Assembly: GCA_937900435.1 (NCBI GenBank)
Contig: CALCEG010000033.1
Coordinates: 1-15,554, forward strand
Source: an uncultured Alphaproteobacteria bacterium
Lineage (GTDB): Bacteria > Pseudomonadota > Alphaproteobacteria > Rs-D84
Length of the DNA stretch: 15,554 nucleotides
Reading direction: 5' to 3'
Shown here: piece after piece, positions 1 through 5,325 of the stretch
How positions within the stretch are numbered: the first letter of the stretch is position 1
Layout of the letters: each line of letters begins with the position of its first letter
Made by a program: the position numbers and the translations under genes
The notes under the pieces: model-generated
Databases searched by the model: none
What the model saw: only the letters and a program-made list of their open reading frames with translations
Told to the model about the DNA's origin: nothing

Positions 1-21
1 CAAATTGCAAATTTTATTTAT

Positions 22-52
22 AAAAAAACAGCACCTGATTTTGGTGCTGTTT
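22..52 (-). terminator. Rho-independent terminator of the lysozyme-like gene
   Basis: A 10-bp perfect stem (26-35 with 43-52, core ACAGCACC/GGTGCTGT) with a 7-nt loop. Read on the minus strand it is followed by seven T residues (28-22). It lies 22 bases past the stop of the minus-strand gene. Confidence 0.9.
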
Positions 53-73
53 CGGTGTCAGAGCAACAAATTA

Positions 74-1426
74 CTATCTTTGACGTTTTTGCAACATACG
101 TTTTCTGCGGACAAGCGCAGCAATACCAGCACTAAGCGCTAATGCACTTGCACTATATGCTATCGCAGTGTTACGCTTTATTTTGTATTTGTGCGTGGCT
201 ACATTTAACGCGTCTTTTGCTGCATCTGTTTTATTGAACGATATAGATAATTTTAAATTATCTATCGCTTTTCCAGGCTTTCCCATCGCAGAGTACGCTA
301 CACCAATGTTGTAATGCGCAGCCCCATACTGCTTGCTGGACACAGAGTACTTTAATGCTTTTTTTCCTGCGTTTAATGCGGTTTTGTAATCGCAATTTTG
401 ATACGCAATATAGGAAATATCATTTTGAGTGTCCGCATTTTTACTGTTTTCTTCATTCTTGGTTTCTATGGCTTGCTTTGCGTTATATCTTTTTGTCTCG
501 TCTTCTGTTTTACGGTTTGGTTTTTTATGTCTTTTACCAGAAACCTCGTTGTAAATATACTCTGGGACAATATCTTTAACTAATTTACATTTATGACTTA
601 TTGTTTTAAATTTTTTACCGTTTGCATCCCAAACATATAGACTTACACTTCTTTCTTTTTTTGCTATTTCTAGATGGTTATCAATATTTTGAAAATTCCA
701 ACTATAAAAACCTTTATCCTTGTTGCCGAGTAATTCTTGCCACGTTTTAATATTATAACAACCTTCGGTGCGTAAATCCAACAAGTCAGAATATTCTATT
801 TTGCCCTCCATCAACGCAGCGAAAAAGTATAGTCTTTTTAATACGCCTTTTTGTTGACGGAAACCCGTCAAATATGGTGTCAATTCAGCGCCTGTTTTTC
901 CCTTGTTCAACTGCTTCAAATATTCCGAGTGTTTGAAATTTGTCCCACCAATGCAATATCTAAACACGCACGTTGCTAACATTGTGTTTTCATCCATTGG
1001 CACCTTTACGTGTTTTTGAATATCTTCTAACATTTCAATCGTCATATAACGCCCCTTGTAAAGGTCTGATTCTGACAAACTTGGTACAGGGGTATCTTTT
1101 GTTACTTTTTTACAGGTTCCGTTTGGTTCATATAAAACAGTAAGCCCATGACCAGTTGTTAAAGTACCGCCACCATCATCATATATGTACGGATAATAAT
1201 TTTCAACAAATGCCAACCCGAATTTAATTTTACTGCGTAAACTTTCAAATAGTTCTGTGTTGTATTTCTCCACACTTCTTTTATCGGTTCCTGTGATAAC
1301 TAATTCTGTTTGTGATACGTCATCGCTTTCGGAATCGCGTTCGCCAGTTGAACAACTTGGTGCGCCCATCAGCATCCCAGTCAAAACTGTGCCCCACAAT
1401 ATTTTCTTTGTTTTTTGGTTATCCAT
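74..1426 (-). CDS. GH24 lysozyme-like lipoprotein with TPR repeats and C-terminal membrane anchor
   Basis: Probably cleaves peptidoglycan between N-acetylmuramic acid and N-acetylglucosamine at the cell envelope. Residues 1-25 are a signal peptide ending in a loose lipobox (GAPSC, Cys25). The GH24 catalytic pattern E-x8-D-x5-T is seen as Glu75, Asp84 and Thr90 inside VENYYPYIYDDGGGTLTTGHG-like sequence (20 key residues around 74-94), with the exact spacing of T4 lysozyme Glu11/Asp20/Thr26. A later GFRQQKGVLKRL segment fits the conserved arginine-rich helix of the family. About 220-330 is a charged linker; 335-410 looks like TPR repeats (AHYNIGVAYSAMGKPGKAI). Residues 417-437 form a membrane helix followed by RRKR. 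Two tandem ATGs exist (1429 and 1426); 1426 is preferred because AAAGGA (1438-1433) sits 6 nt upstream. The phage-type enzyme fused to TPRs and a C-terminal helix is unusual; it may be a domesticated endolysin. The enzyme family is fairly sure, the role is not. Confidence 0.75.
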   Translation of the reverse strand: MDNQKTKKILWGTVLTGMLMGAPSCSTGERDSESDDVSQTELVITGTDKRSVEKYNTELFESLRSKIKFGLAFVENYYPYIYDDGGGTLTTGHGLTVLYEPNGTCKKVTKDTPVPSLSESDLYKGRYMTIEMLEDIQKHVKVPMDENTMLATCVFRYCIGGTNFKHSEYLKQLNKGKTGAELTPYLTGFRQQKGVLKRLYFFAALMEGKIEYSDLLDLRTEGCYNIKTWQELLGNKDKGFYSWNFQNIDNHLEIAKKERSVSLYVWDANGKKFKTISHKCKLVKDIVPEYIYNEVSGKRHKKPNRKTEDETKRYNAKQAIETKNEENSKNADTQNDISYIAYQNCDYKTALNAGKKALKYSVSSKQYGAAHYNIGVAYSAMGKPGKAIDNLKLSISFNKTDAAKDALNVATHKYKIKRNTAIAYSASALALSAGIAALVRRKRMLQKRQR

Positions 1427-1476
1427 CATTTGTCCTTTATGTTTTTTTAATTAATTTCACCACCTTTTTACAAAAA

Positions 1477-1504
1477 AATATAATACTTTTTTTTGATTTG
1501 TCAA
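1477..1504 (-). promoter_or_regulatory. Sigma-70 promoter for the lysozyme-like gene
   Basis: On the minus strand a perfect -35 TTGACA (1504-1499), a 16-nt spacer, and a -10 TATATT (1482-1477), about 50 bases before the start codon. Confidence 0.65.
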
Positions 1505-1603
1505 GCGATAATATTCGTTTTTTTAGGTGCTTTTTCTTGTTTATTATTTTGTTTTTTTGTTTATAATTAACCTTAAGGGTTTAATAATTAAAAAGGAGAT
1601 ATT

Positions 1604-2074
1604 ATGAAACTTAAACTGATTGCAACCGGAATTTGCGCGTTGGCACTGGGGGCATGTGGTAACGACTCACAAAATCCTGATGCACTAAAAGGACTTAACT
1701 TTGTGTCTGCACAGCCTGGGGTTGATATTACTATATCTTTTGACCCAACCGAAATGCGTGTGTATGGCAGTGTCGTTAACAGATACAACGGCGCATACAC
1801 CGCAGATGGCTACAATATCAAATTTGAAGGATTCGCGTCAACAATGATGATGGGCGAACCACAGGCAATGGAAACTGAACAGGAATACTTCCAATTTATG
1901 CCAACTGTTGAAAAATACACGTTGGACGAAGGCAAGTTGACCTTGATTGCGAATGACGGCAAAGAAATTGTCTTTACACAGGTTGATGTACAGCCTGAAA
2001 CACAATCAGAAACAGTGGCGACAGTTGAAACGGATGTGGCCACAGAATCTGCTGTTCAACCAGAAACAAAATAA
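1604..2074 (+). CDS. META-domain (HslJ-like, DUF306) lipoprotein
   Basis: A small envelope lipoprotein of the META/HslJ type. Residues 1-17 are a signal peptide with a canonical lipobox LGAC (Cys18), so the mature protein should be lipidated and, in a Gram-negative cell, sorted to the outer membrane. Residues about 28-127 follow the META pattern: an ITISF strand near 42-46, VVNRYNGAY at 57-65 in place of the usual GCNRYxGxY, an F-A-S-T-M-M-M turn at 77-83, an acidic E-x-E-Y-F-x-F helix at 91-98, then LTLIANDGKEIVF at 112-124. The last 30 residues are Thr/Glu/Val-rich and repeat VQPET (129-133 and 151-155), probably a disordered tail. The family Cys in the GCN motif is replaced by Val58. AAGGAG at 1593-1598 gives good spacing to ATG 1604; a TATAAT (1562-1567) lies upstream without a clear -35. 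HslJ in E. coli is linked to heat shock and novobiocin resistance; the role here is unknown. Confidence 0.8.
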   Translation: MKLKLIATGICALALGACGNDSQNPDALKGLNFVSAQPGVDITISFDPTEMRVYGSVVNRYNGAYTADGYNIKFEGFASTMMMGEPQAMETEQEYFQFMPTVEKYTLDEGKLTLIANDGKEIVFTQVDVQPETQSETVATVETDVATESAVQPETK

Positions 2075-2088
2075 TTTTTGTTATTTAC

Positions 2089-2117
2089 TTGACAATGGGG
2101 TTATAAAACAGTATAAT
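2089..2117 (+). promoter_or_regulatory. Consensus sigma-70 promoter of tRNA-Glu
   Basis: Perfect TTGACA (2089-2094), 17-nt spacer, perfect TATAAT (2112-2117); the tRNA starts 28 bases after the -10. Confidence 0.92.
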
Positions 2118-2145
2118 TTGCCGGCATAAAAGATACGGCAGTTTT

Positions 2146-2221
2146 GGCCCCATCGTCTAGAGGCCTAGGACACCGCCCTTTCAAGGCGAGAACACCGGTT
2201 CGAATCCGGTTGGGGCTGCCA
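2146..2221 (+). tRNA. tRNA-Glu (anticodon UUC)
   Basis: A 76-nt cloverleaf with encoded CCA. The acceptor stem GGCCCCA pairs with TGGGGCT (G1-U72 wobble, typical for this tRNA), discriminator G. D arm GTCT/GGAC; anticodon stem CCGCC with loop CTTTCAA, giving anticodon TTC; T arm ACCGG-TTCGAAT-CCGGT. Position 27-43 is a C-A mismatch. It has its own consensus promoter and terminator. Its 3' end appears to have served as a recombination target, since partial copies lie downstream. Confidence 0.97.
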
Positions 2222-2228
2222 AAATAAT

Positions 2229-2256
2229 AAACGACCTTCGGGTCGTTTTTTATTTT
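2229..2256 (+). terminator. Rho-independent terminator of tRNA-Glu
   Basis: AAACGACC (2229-2236), TTCG tetraloop, GGTCGTTT (2241-2248), followed by a T-rich run; starts 8 bases after the tRNA CCA. Confidence 0.92.
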
Positions 2257-2265
2257 GCCTAAAAC

Positions 2266-2278
2266 GCCCCAACCGGAT
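2266..2278 (-). repeat. Inverted copy of the tRNA-Glu T-arm/acceptor sequence
   Basis: GCCCCAACCGGAT is the exact reverse complement of 2204-2216 inside tRNA-Glu. The two copies flank the tRNA terminator, so a longer hairpin could form in read-through RNA. Confidence 0.75.
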
Positions 2279-2453
2279 ACGCCAGAGTGCCGACATTGGT
2301 GCGTATGCACCATATGACAACGCAGTTTTCGTGGGCAACGCCCACTGGCACGCATGGCGAATACGCAGACGAACAATTAGCAAACCTGCAAAAACGGATA
2401 TGGTTAATAGAGTTTTTGCATCTAGGTTTGGTTATTGGTTGTCAAGGGGCGAT

Positions 2454-2466
2454 GTTGGGGCTGCCA
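2454..2466 (+). repeat. Direct copy of the tRNA-Glu 3' end (possible att remnant)
   Basis: GTTGGGGCTGCCA is identical to the last 13 bases of tRNA-Glu (2209-2221), 245 bases downstream, and like the tRNA is followed within 10 bases by a terminator hairpin. This is the pattern left when an element recombines into a tRNA 3' end. Confidence 0.6.
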
Positions 2467-2473
2467 GAAATCA

Positions 2474-2499
2474 AAACACCGCACGAAGCGGTGTTTTTT
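2474..2499 (+). terminator. Rho-independent terminator after the tRNA-end copy
   Basis: AAACACCGC (2474-2482), ACGAA loop, GCGGTGTTT and a T run. No complete plus-strand gene precedes it, which supports an origin by duplication of a tRNA-plus-terminator end. It may also stop the minus-strand gene at 2597. Confidence 0.75.
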
Positions 2500-2522
2500 A
2501 TTGATTTTGCAATACTTTCACA

Positions 2523-2574
2523 AGTTCGTAAGTTGGGCGGTAAAAACATAGCCCATTTCGCCAATTTACTAACT
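2523..2574. repeat. 52-bp palindromic repeat, copy 1
   Basis: Arms AGTTCGTAAGTTGG (2523-2536) and CCAATTTACTAACT (2561-2574) pair over 14 positions with one mismatch and one G-T wobble; TGGGC (2534-2538) and GCCCA (2551-2555) offer an alternative inner stem. Copy 2 at 3414-3465 has the same length and about 40 of 52 identical bases. The two copies flank the gene at 2597-3226. Confidence 0.65.
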
Positions 2575-2596
2575 TTTTAATCAAAAATGTATCTCT

Positions 2597-3226
2597 TTAT
2601 CTATTTTTGTGTTTATTGGGCATGATATTTGTGTGTTTCCTCAATGCTGAAATTACCATGTCTGCTATTTCTGGAGCAAGAATGCCACATGATTCTTTTA
2701 TACCAAAACTACTAATAATTTCATAGTTTTCTTGTTCTTTTTTAATATCACGTTTTTTACAATCGATAAAATATTCTATATTGCGTGGCAGGTACCAAAA
2801 AGTAGCACCAGACAAAACATCAAAAACATTTTGTGAATTAATCAACAGGTGTTGCAAATTTGGATTCAATCTTAACAATTCTTTACCATCGTCTAATAAA
2901 CTTTGTGCATATTCTTTTTGTTTTGCATGAATTTCATTAACTATCAAATCTTTTTCAGATTGTGTTATTTGTTTGTTTTCTTCTAAACAAGCATATCCCC
3001 AAGAATCATAATTGATAAAAAAACTGTATAAAGCCAGTTTTTGCATATAAGCTTCCGGTTCAGTATCTCCTGGTAATTTATATTTACAATATAAATTATG
3101 GGGAAGTTTTACACCACGTGCAATTAAACTATCTTCAAAACGTTTTGGCCCAGAATACCATTCTGTTCCATAAGGAGAATTATTCAAGGCGATATTTGCT
3201 AGCAACAGCTGTAATTTTTTATTCAT
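2597..3226 (-). CDS. Hypothetical protein of unknown family, framed by palindromic repeats
   Basis: A 209-residue protein that I do not recognise. It has no signal peptide and no membrane segment, so it is probably cytoplasmic. It looks mostly helical and is rich in Lys, Glu, Asn and Tyr; the middle (85-120) is strongly charged and helical (ITQSEKDLIVNEIHAKQKEY), and the tail ends in basic residues. Cysteines at 47, 80, 156 and 180 show no metal-binding spacing. AAAAGGAA lies 8 nt before ATG 3226. The gene is isolated, of lower GC than the tRNA side, and sits between two related 52-bp palindromes (2523-2574 and 3414-3465), as a single-gene cassette would. A real gene is likely because of the length and the ribosome site; its function cannot be named. 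Confidence 0.65.
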   Translation of the reverse strand: MNKKLQLLLANIALNNSPYGTEWYSGPKRFEDSLIARGVKLPHNLYCKYKLPGDTEPEAYMQKLALYSFFINYDSWGYACLEENKQITQSEKDLIVNEIHAKQKEYAQSLLDDGKELLRLNPNLQHLLINSQNVFDVLSGATFWYLPRNIEYFIDCKKRDIKKEQENYEIISSFGIKESCGILAPEIADMVISALRKHTNIMPNKHKNR

Positions 3227-3364
3227 GTTTTTATTTCCTTTTACCCATTTCTTGTTACATTATATCATAAAATTTGCATAAATATTTTTATTTCTTTCCC
3301 AAACACCAACAAATCACGAATAAAATCAACTCGTGAACTGCCCAGATGGCCCTGCCAAAAATTC
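3227..3364. other. Gene-free stretch upstream of the orphan gene
   Basis: AT-rich; presumably holds the promoter of the minus-strand gene, but no good -35/-10 pair stands out. It contains an inverted repeat TCACGA (3314-3319) / TCGTGA (3331-3336) and CCTGCCA (3351-3357), a weak resemblance to the tRNA-Glu 3' end followed, as in the other copies, by a terminator. Confidence 0.4.
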
Positions 3365-3390
3365 AAACCGACCTTTTGGGTCGGTTTTTT
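3365..3390 (+). terminator. Rho-independent terminator without an upstream gene
   Basis: AAACCGACC (3365-3373), TTTTG loop, GGTCGGTTT (3379-3387) and six T residues. No plus-strand gene ends before it; it has the same place relative to palindrome copy 2 as the terminator at 2474 has to copy 1. Confidence 0.75.
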
Positions 3391-3413
3391 GTTTGTTTTC
3401 CAAGTGTTTCGTG

Positions 3414-3465
3414 AGTTCGTAAATTGGGTGGTAAAAACAGACACCTTTTTGGTGATTTGCGAACT
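3414..3465. repeat. 52-bp palindromic repeat, copy 2
   Basis: AGTTCGTAAAT (3414-3424) pairs with ATTTGCGAACT (3455-3465) over 11 positions with one wobble; an inner CACC-TTTTT-GGTG hairpin lies at 3442-3454. The left half is nearly identical to copy 1, the right half differs but keeps pairing. A partial third match, AGTTCGTA, is at 3504-3511. Confidence 0.65.
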
Positions 3466-3468
3466 ATT

Positions 3469-3503
3469 AAAAAGAAAAGGTGAGAAACCTAACCTTTTTT
3501 CTT
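3469..3503 (-). terminator. Probable terminator of the transglutaminase-like gene
   Basis: A stem of AAAAGGT (3475-3481) with ACCTTTT (3492-3498) and an A-rich left flank, which gives CTTTTT on the minus strand. It lies 56 bases past the stop at 3559. The symmetric A/T flanks would let it act both ways. Confidence 0.5.
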
Positions 3504-3558
3504 AGTTCGTATTCGTTGTGCTTATTTTTATTTATTTGTGAAAAATCTGATATCTGTT

Positions 3559-4215
3559 TTATTCGTCTTCTCTGCCTGGCATCAAGCGGTTAGATATGCT
3601 TGCAATTTTATTGGCTACAGGCTTCCTGCCATTGTTAAAAATGTTTGCTTTTTGAGGTTTGATTGTAAATGCAGAATTATTCATATCGCCACTGGAATAT
3701 AAATTGCTAAGCTGTTGGTATGTATTCATTTTTGTAAATTCATAACCAGGTACAACCGCTGTGATAATGTATTCTTTTTTGCCACTGCCGGTTGCATCAA
3801 TAAATTCGCCACTTTCTAACTTAGTATCAATAAATACCAAATCCTTTTGTCCTGGGTCAAAAACACGCATTTTCCCGTCAATTTCAACAGCAATGATTTG
3901 ATGCCCATTCATATGATTTGCATTGCCATTACGCGTCGCTTTCCAATCATTATATTTAGCGGTGCAAACAACAAAACTTTTTATTCCTTTATCAGCTGCC
4001 AGCTTGCAAAACAACTTTGCCCGTCCAGTACACCCCATAACATTGGCAGGGATTTTATCTTTTATTATATCTTCGGCAGACAGCCCAAAATGCCAATCCC
4101 TATCCGTTTCAGGTATTTTATGTGCTTGCATATATTCAATGCGCGTTCGTGGTCCAACAGCACCGCGAAATATCGTGTGCAGTTTGTCCAATATAGTTTT
4201 AATTTCTGCTATCAT
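3559..4215 (-). CDS. Transglutaminase-like (papain-fold) cysteine hydrolase
   Basis: A 218-residue protein of the transglutaminase-core superfamily. The catalytic Cys-His-Asp pattern is visible: Cys62 in MGCTGRAKLFCKLAADKGI, the usual start of the nucleophile helix; His105 in GHQIIAVEIDGKMRVFDPG; and Asp120 in the same FDPG strand. It has no signal peptide or membrane segment, so it should be cytoplasmic, unlike most secreted members. Bacterial relatives are proteases, amidases or peptide ligases; the substrate here cannot be told. The last 50 residues (170-218) are Asn/Lys-rich and lie outside the core. The start has no Shine-Dalgarno sequence, but an extended -10 ends only 7 nt before the ATG, so the mRNA may be leaderless. 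It is divergent from the small gene at 4362. Fold assignment is fairly sure. Confidence 0.75.
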   Translation of the reverse strand: MIAEIKTILDKLHTIFRGAVGPRTRIEYMQAHKIPETDRDWHFGLSAEDIIKDKIPANVMGCTGRAKLFCKLAADKGIKSFVVCTAKYNDWKATRNGNANHMNGHQIIAVEIDGKMRVFDPGQKDLVFIDTKLESGEFIDATGSGKKEYIITAVVPGYEFTKMNTYQQLSNLYSSGDMNNSAFTIKPQKANIFNNGRKPVANKIASISNRLMPGREDE

Positions 4216-4222
4216 TATTTAT

Positions 4223-4231
4223 ATTATACCA
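4223..4231 (-). promoter_or_regulatory. Extended -10 promoter giving a possibly leaderless mRNA
   Basis: TGGTATAAT on the minus strand (4231-4223). The -10 ends 7 nt before ATG 4215, so transcription should begin at or next to the start codon. No good -35 is seen, as is usual for extended -10 promoters. Confidence 0.65.
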
Positions 4232-4303
4232 TATTTAATTTAAAAACATAATCTTTTTGTTAAATGAACCGTTTCATAATACGTTAAACTTATAAAAAAA
4301 AAC

Positions 4304-4331
4304 TTGACATTTTGCATATTTTGTATACAAT
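4304..4331 (+). promoter_or_regulatory. Sigma-70 promoter of the 73-residue protein gene
   Basis: TTGACA (4304-4309), 16-nt spacer, TACAAT (4326-4331). An imperfect palindrome ATGAACCGTTTCAT (4264-4277, 12 of 14 symmetric) lies upstream and could be an operator shared with the divergent gene. Confidence 0.75.
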
Positions 4332-4361
4332 CTTGCACAACATGATTAAAAGGATTAAAGT

Positions 4362-4583
4362 ATGCCATTTGTTGATTTAATACATGAATATAATGAAAAA
4401 ATTTCAATTAATACTGATTATATTATCGCAATCGGTGAAACTTCATCGGGCAGAACATACGTTACAACAACAAGAAATGCAATATATCTGGCCCAAGATT
4501 ATCAAACAGTGATGAAAATAGTGCAAGAAGCCATAATACAAAATCAAAAAGAAAAACAATGGCTAAATGTTAGAACACTATAA
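4362..4583 (+). CDS. Small hypothetical protein, 73 residues
   Basis: Not assigned to a family. The first half reads as short beta strands (FVDLIHEY, YIIAIGET, RTYVTTT, AIYLA) and the second half as one helix (QTVMKIVQEAIIQNQKEKQ). This strand-strand-helix layout recalls small FlbD-like proteins and, loosely, peptide-recognition domains, but no defining motif is present. There is no signal peptide. It is well supported as a gene: promoter at 4304-4331 and AAAAGGA (4348-4354) 7 nt before ATG 4362. It lies 191 bases upstream of the XYG-protein/radical SAM operon on the same strand but that operon has its own promoter, so a functional link is only possible, not shown. Confidence 0.7.
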   Translation: MPFVDLIHEYNEKISINTDYIIAIGETSSGRTYVTTTRNAIYLAQDYQTVMKIVQEAIIQNQKEKQWLNVRTL

Positions 4584-4725
4584 ACCCGCGCACTGCACAG
4601 TACACCAAACCAAGACCGACACCGCATTAAAAAAAACATTCCAAAATACTGCAGACACAAACGATGATTTTTGTTGATTGGCTGTACTTTTAGCTGTTTT
4701 TTGTTCTTTTTTTCTAAATATCACA

Positions 4726-4754
4726 TTGACAAACTTTGCCCTTTTTGACACAAT
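4726..4754 (+). promoter_or_regulatory. Promoter of the XYG-protein/radical SAM operon
   Basis: TTGACA (4726-4731), 17-nt spacer, CACAAT (4749-4754; four of six consensus bases). A strong Shine-Dalgarno AAGGAGA (4764-4770) follows, so the leader would be only about 15 nt. The -10 is the weak point. Confidence 0.5.
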
Positions 4755-4774
4755 TTTAGAAAAAAGGAGATGCG

Positions 4775-5317
4775 ATGTTTGGTTTAGGTGAAAGAGGATT
4801 AGTCTATAAATATTCAACCAAGTTATTAGAGGTTAAAACCGCTTCTGTAACAAAAAAAGAAGCGTTGGCTTTCTTTCAGGAATATTCAGCACACAAAGAC
4901 AACACAGATATTTCATTTGCTTGTTTGGTAAATTCAGTGCAGTCTATTGTTGGAAACGACAAGGAATATGCCGCTATTGCCATCGGCATTTTTGAAAACA
5001 TTATGGAATCTGGCAAGGCCGGTCAGGCAACAAAGGAAATCATTATCAGCGTTTTACCTGCACTTAATGTGCCGTTGTACGCACGCGAACGTCTGGATGC
5101 GCTGAAACGCTTGTTAAGAAAACGTGAACCTGTGATAAATAATCCTGATATTGGAAGAGGTGCGATACCTCTGTACGGGATTGTCAAACCAGATAATTCA
5201 CCAAGGAACGATGTTGCAACAAAATATGGCATTTCAAAACCACGCGTCCCGTCAAATCAAGTGTCAACCAAGTACGGTGTTGGCAAATGCTTTCCGTCAA
5301 AAGATAATACAAAGTAA
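4775..5317 (+). CDS. Putative multi-motif RiPP substrate with three XYG motifs
   Basis: A 180-residue protein likely modified by the radical SAM enzyme encoded 8 nt downstream. Residues about 15-120 look like a compact helical leader or carrier domain (KKEALAFFQEYSAHKDNTD, ERLDALKRLLRKREP). The tail, 125-180, is Pro/Asn/Lys-rich, probably unfolded, and holds three spaced motifs: PLYGIVKP (132-139), TKYGISKP (149-156) and TKYGVGKC (165-172), with Tyr134, Tyr151 and Tyr167 at 17- and 16-residue steps. X-Tyr-Gly is the target of known spliceases (PlpA/PlpX of Pleurocapsa), which excise a tyramine unit and leave an alpha-keto-beta-amino acid. No signal peptide or double-Gly cleavage site is seen and no protease or exporter is adjacent, so the whole protein may be the product. 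AAGGAGA lies 5 nt before ATG 4775. The substrate role is inferred from motif repetition and gene pairing; the exact chemistry is a hypothesis. Confidence 0.65.
   Translation: MFGLGERGLVYKYSTKLLEVKTASVTKKEALAFFQEYSAHKDNTDISFACLVNSVQSIVGNDKEYAAIAIGIFENIMESGKAGQATKEIIISVLPALNVPLYARERLDALKRLLRKREPVINNPDIGRGAIPLYGIVKPDNSPRNDVATKYGISKPRVPSNQVSTKYGVGKCFPSKDNTK
5168..5290 (+). repeat. Three protein-level YG(I/V)xK repeats in the candidate core
   Basis: Units at 5168-5191, 5219-5242 and 5267-5290 encode (P/T)(L/K)YG(I/V)xK(P/C). In units 2 and 3 the Thr, Lys, Tyr and Gly codons all differ at the third base (ACA AAA TAT GGC against ACC AAG TAC GGT), so the similarity is kept at protein level rather than being a fresh DNA duplication. 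Confidence 0.75.
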
Positions 5318-5325
5318 GTTTTGAT

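Larger units (their letters stand above)
2257..2473. other. Gene-free stretch between tRNA-Glu and a second tRNA-end copy
   Basis: No convincing gene. It holds an inverted copy of the tRNA 3' end (2266-2278), two short perfect hairpins (TGGTGC-GTAT-GCACCA at 2297-2312 and GTGGGC-AAC-GCCCAC at 2331-2345), and a direct copy of the tRNA 3' end (2454-2466). Possible reading frames here run through the hairpins and terminators and show no protein family. It looks like the remnant of a small insertion at the tRNA, but no integrase is present. Confidence 0.5.

Noticed and set aside
1588..1800. Minus-strand frames opposite the META-domain lipoprotein
   Set aside because: They are shadows of a gene with a clear lipobox, ribosome site and domain match.
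2101..2383. Minus-strand reading frames across the tRNA-Glu gene
   Set aside because: They are translations of the reverse strand of a tRNA and its terminator; such frames are common false proteins.
2523..2574. Palindrome as an integron attC site
   Set aside because: attC sites begin with an AAC-type and end with a GTT-type core; this element has the opposite order, and no integron integrase is present.
2287..2580. A 97-codon plus-strand frame
   Set aside because: It runs through two hairpins, the tRNA-end copy, a terminator and half of the 52-bp palindrome, has no ribosome site, and resembles no family.
3414..3465. Palindrome as a dif/Xer site
   Set aside because: It is longer than a 28-bp dif site and its arms do not show the usual XerC/XerD half-site pattern.
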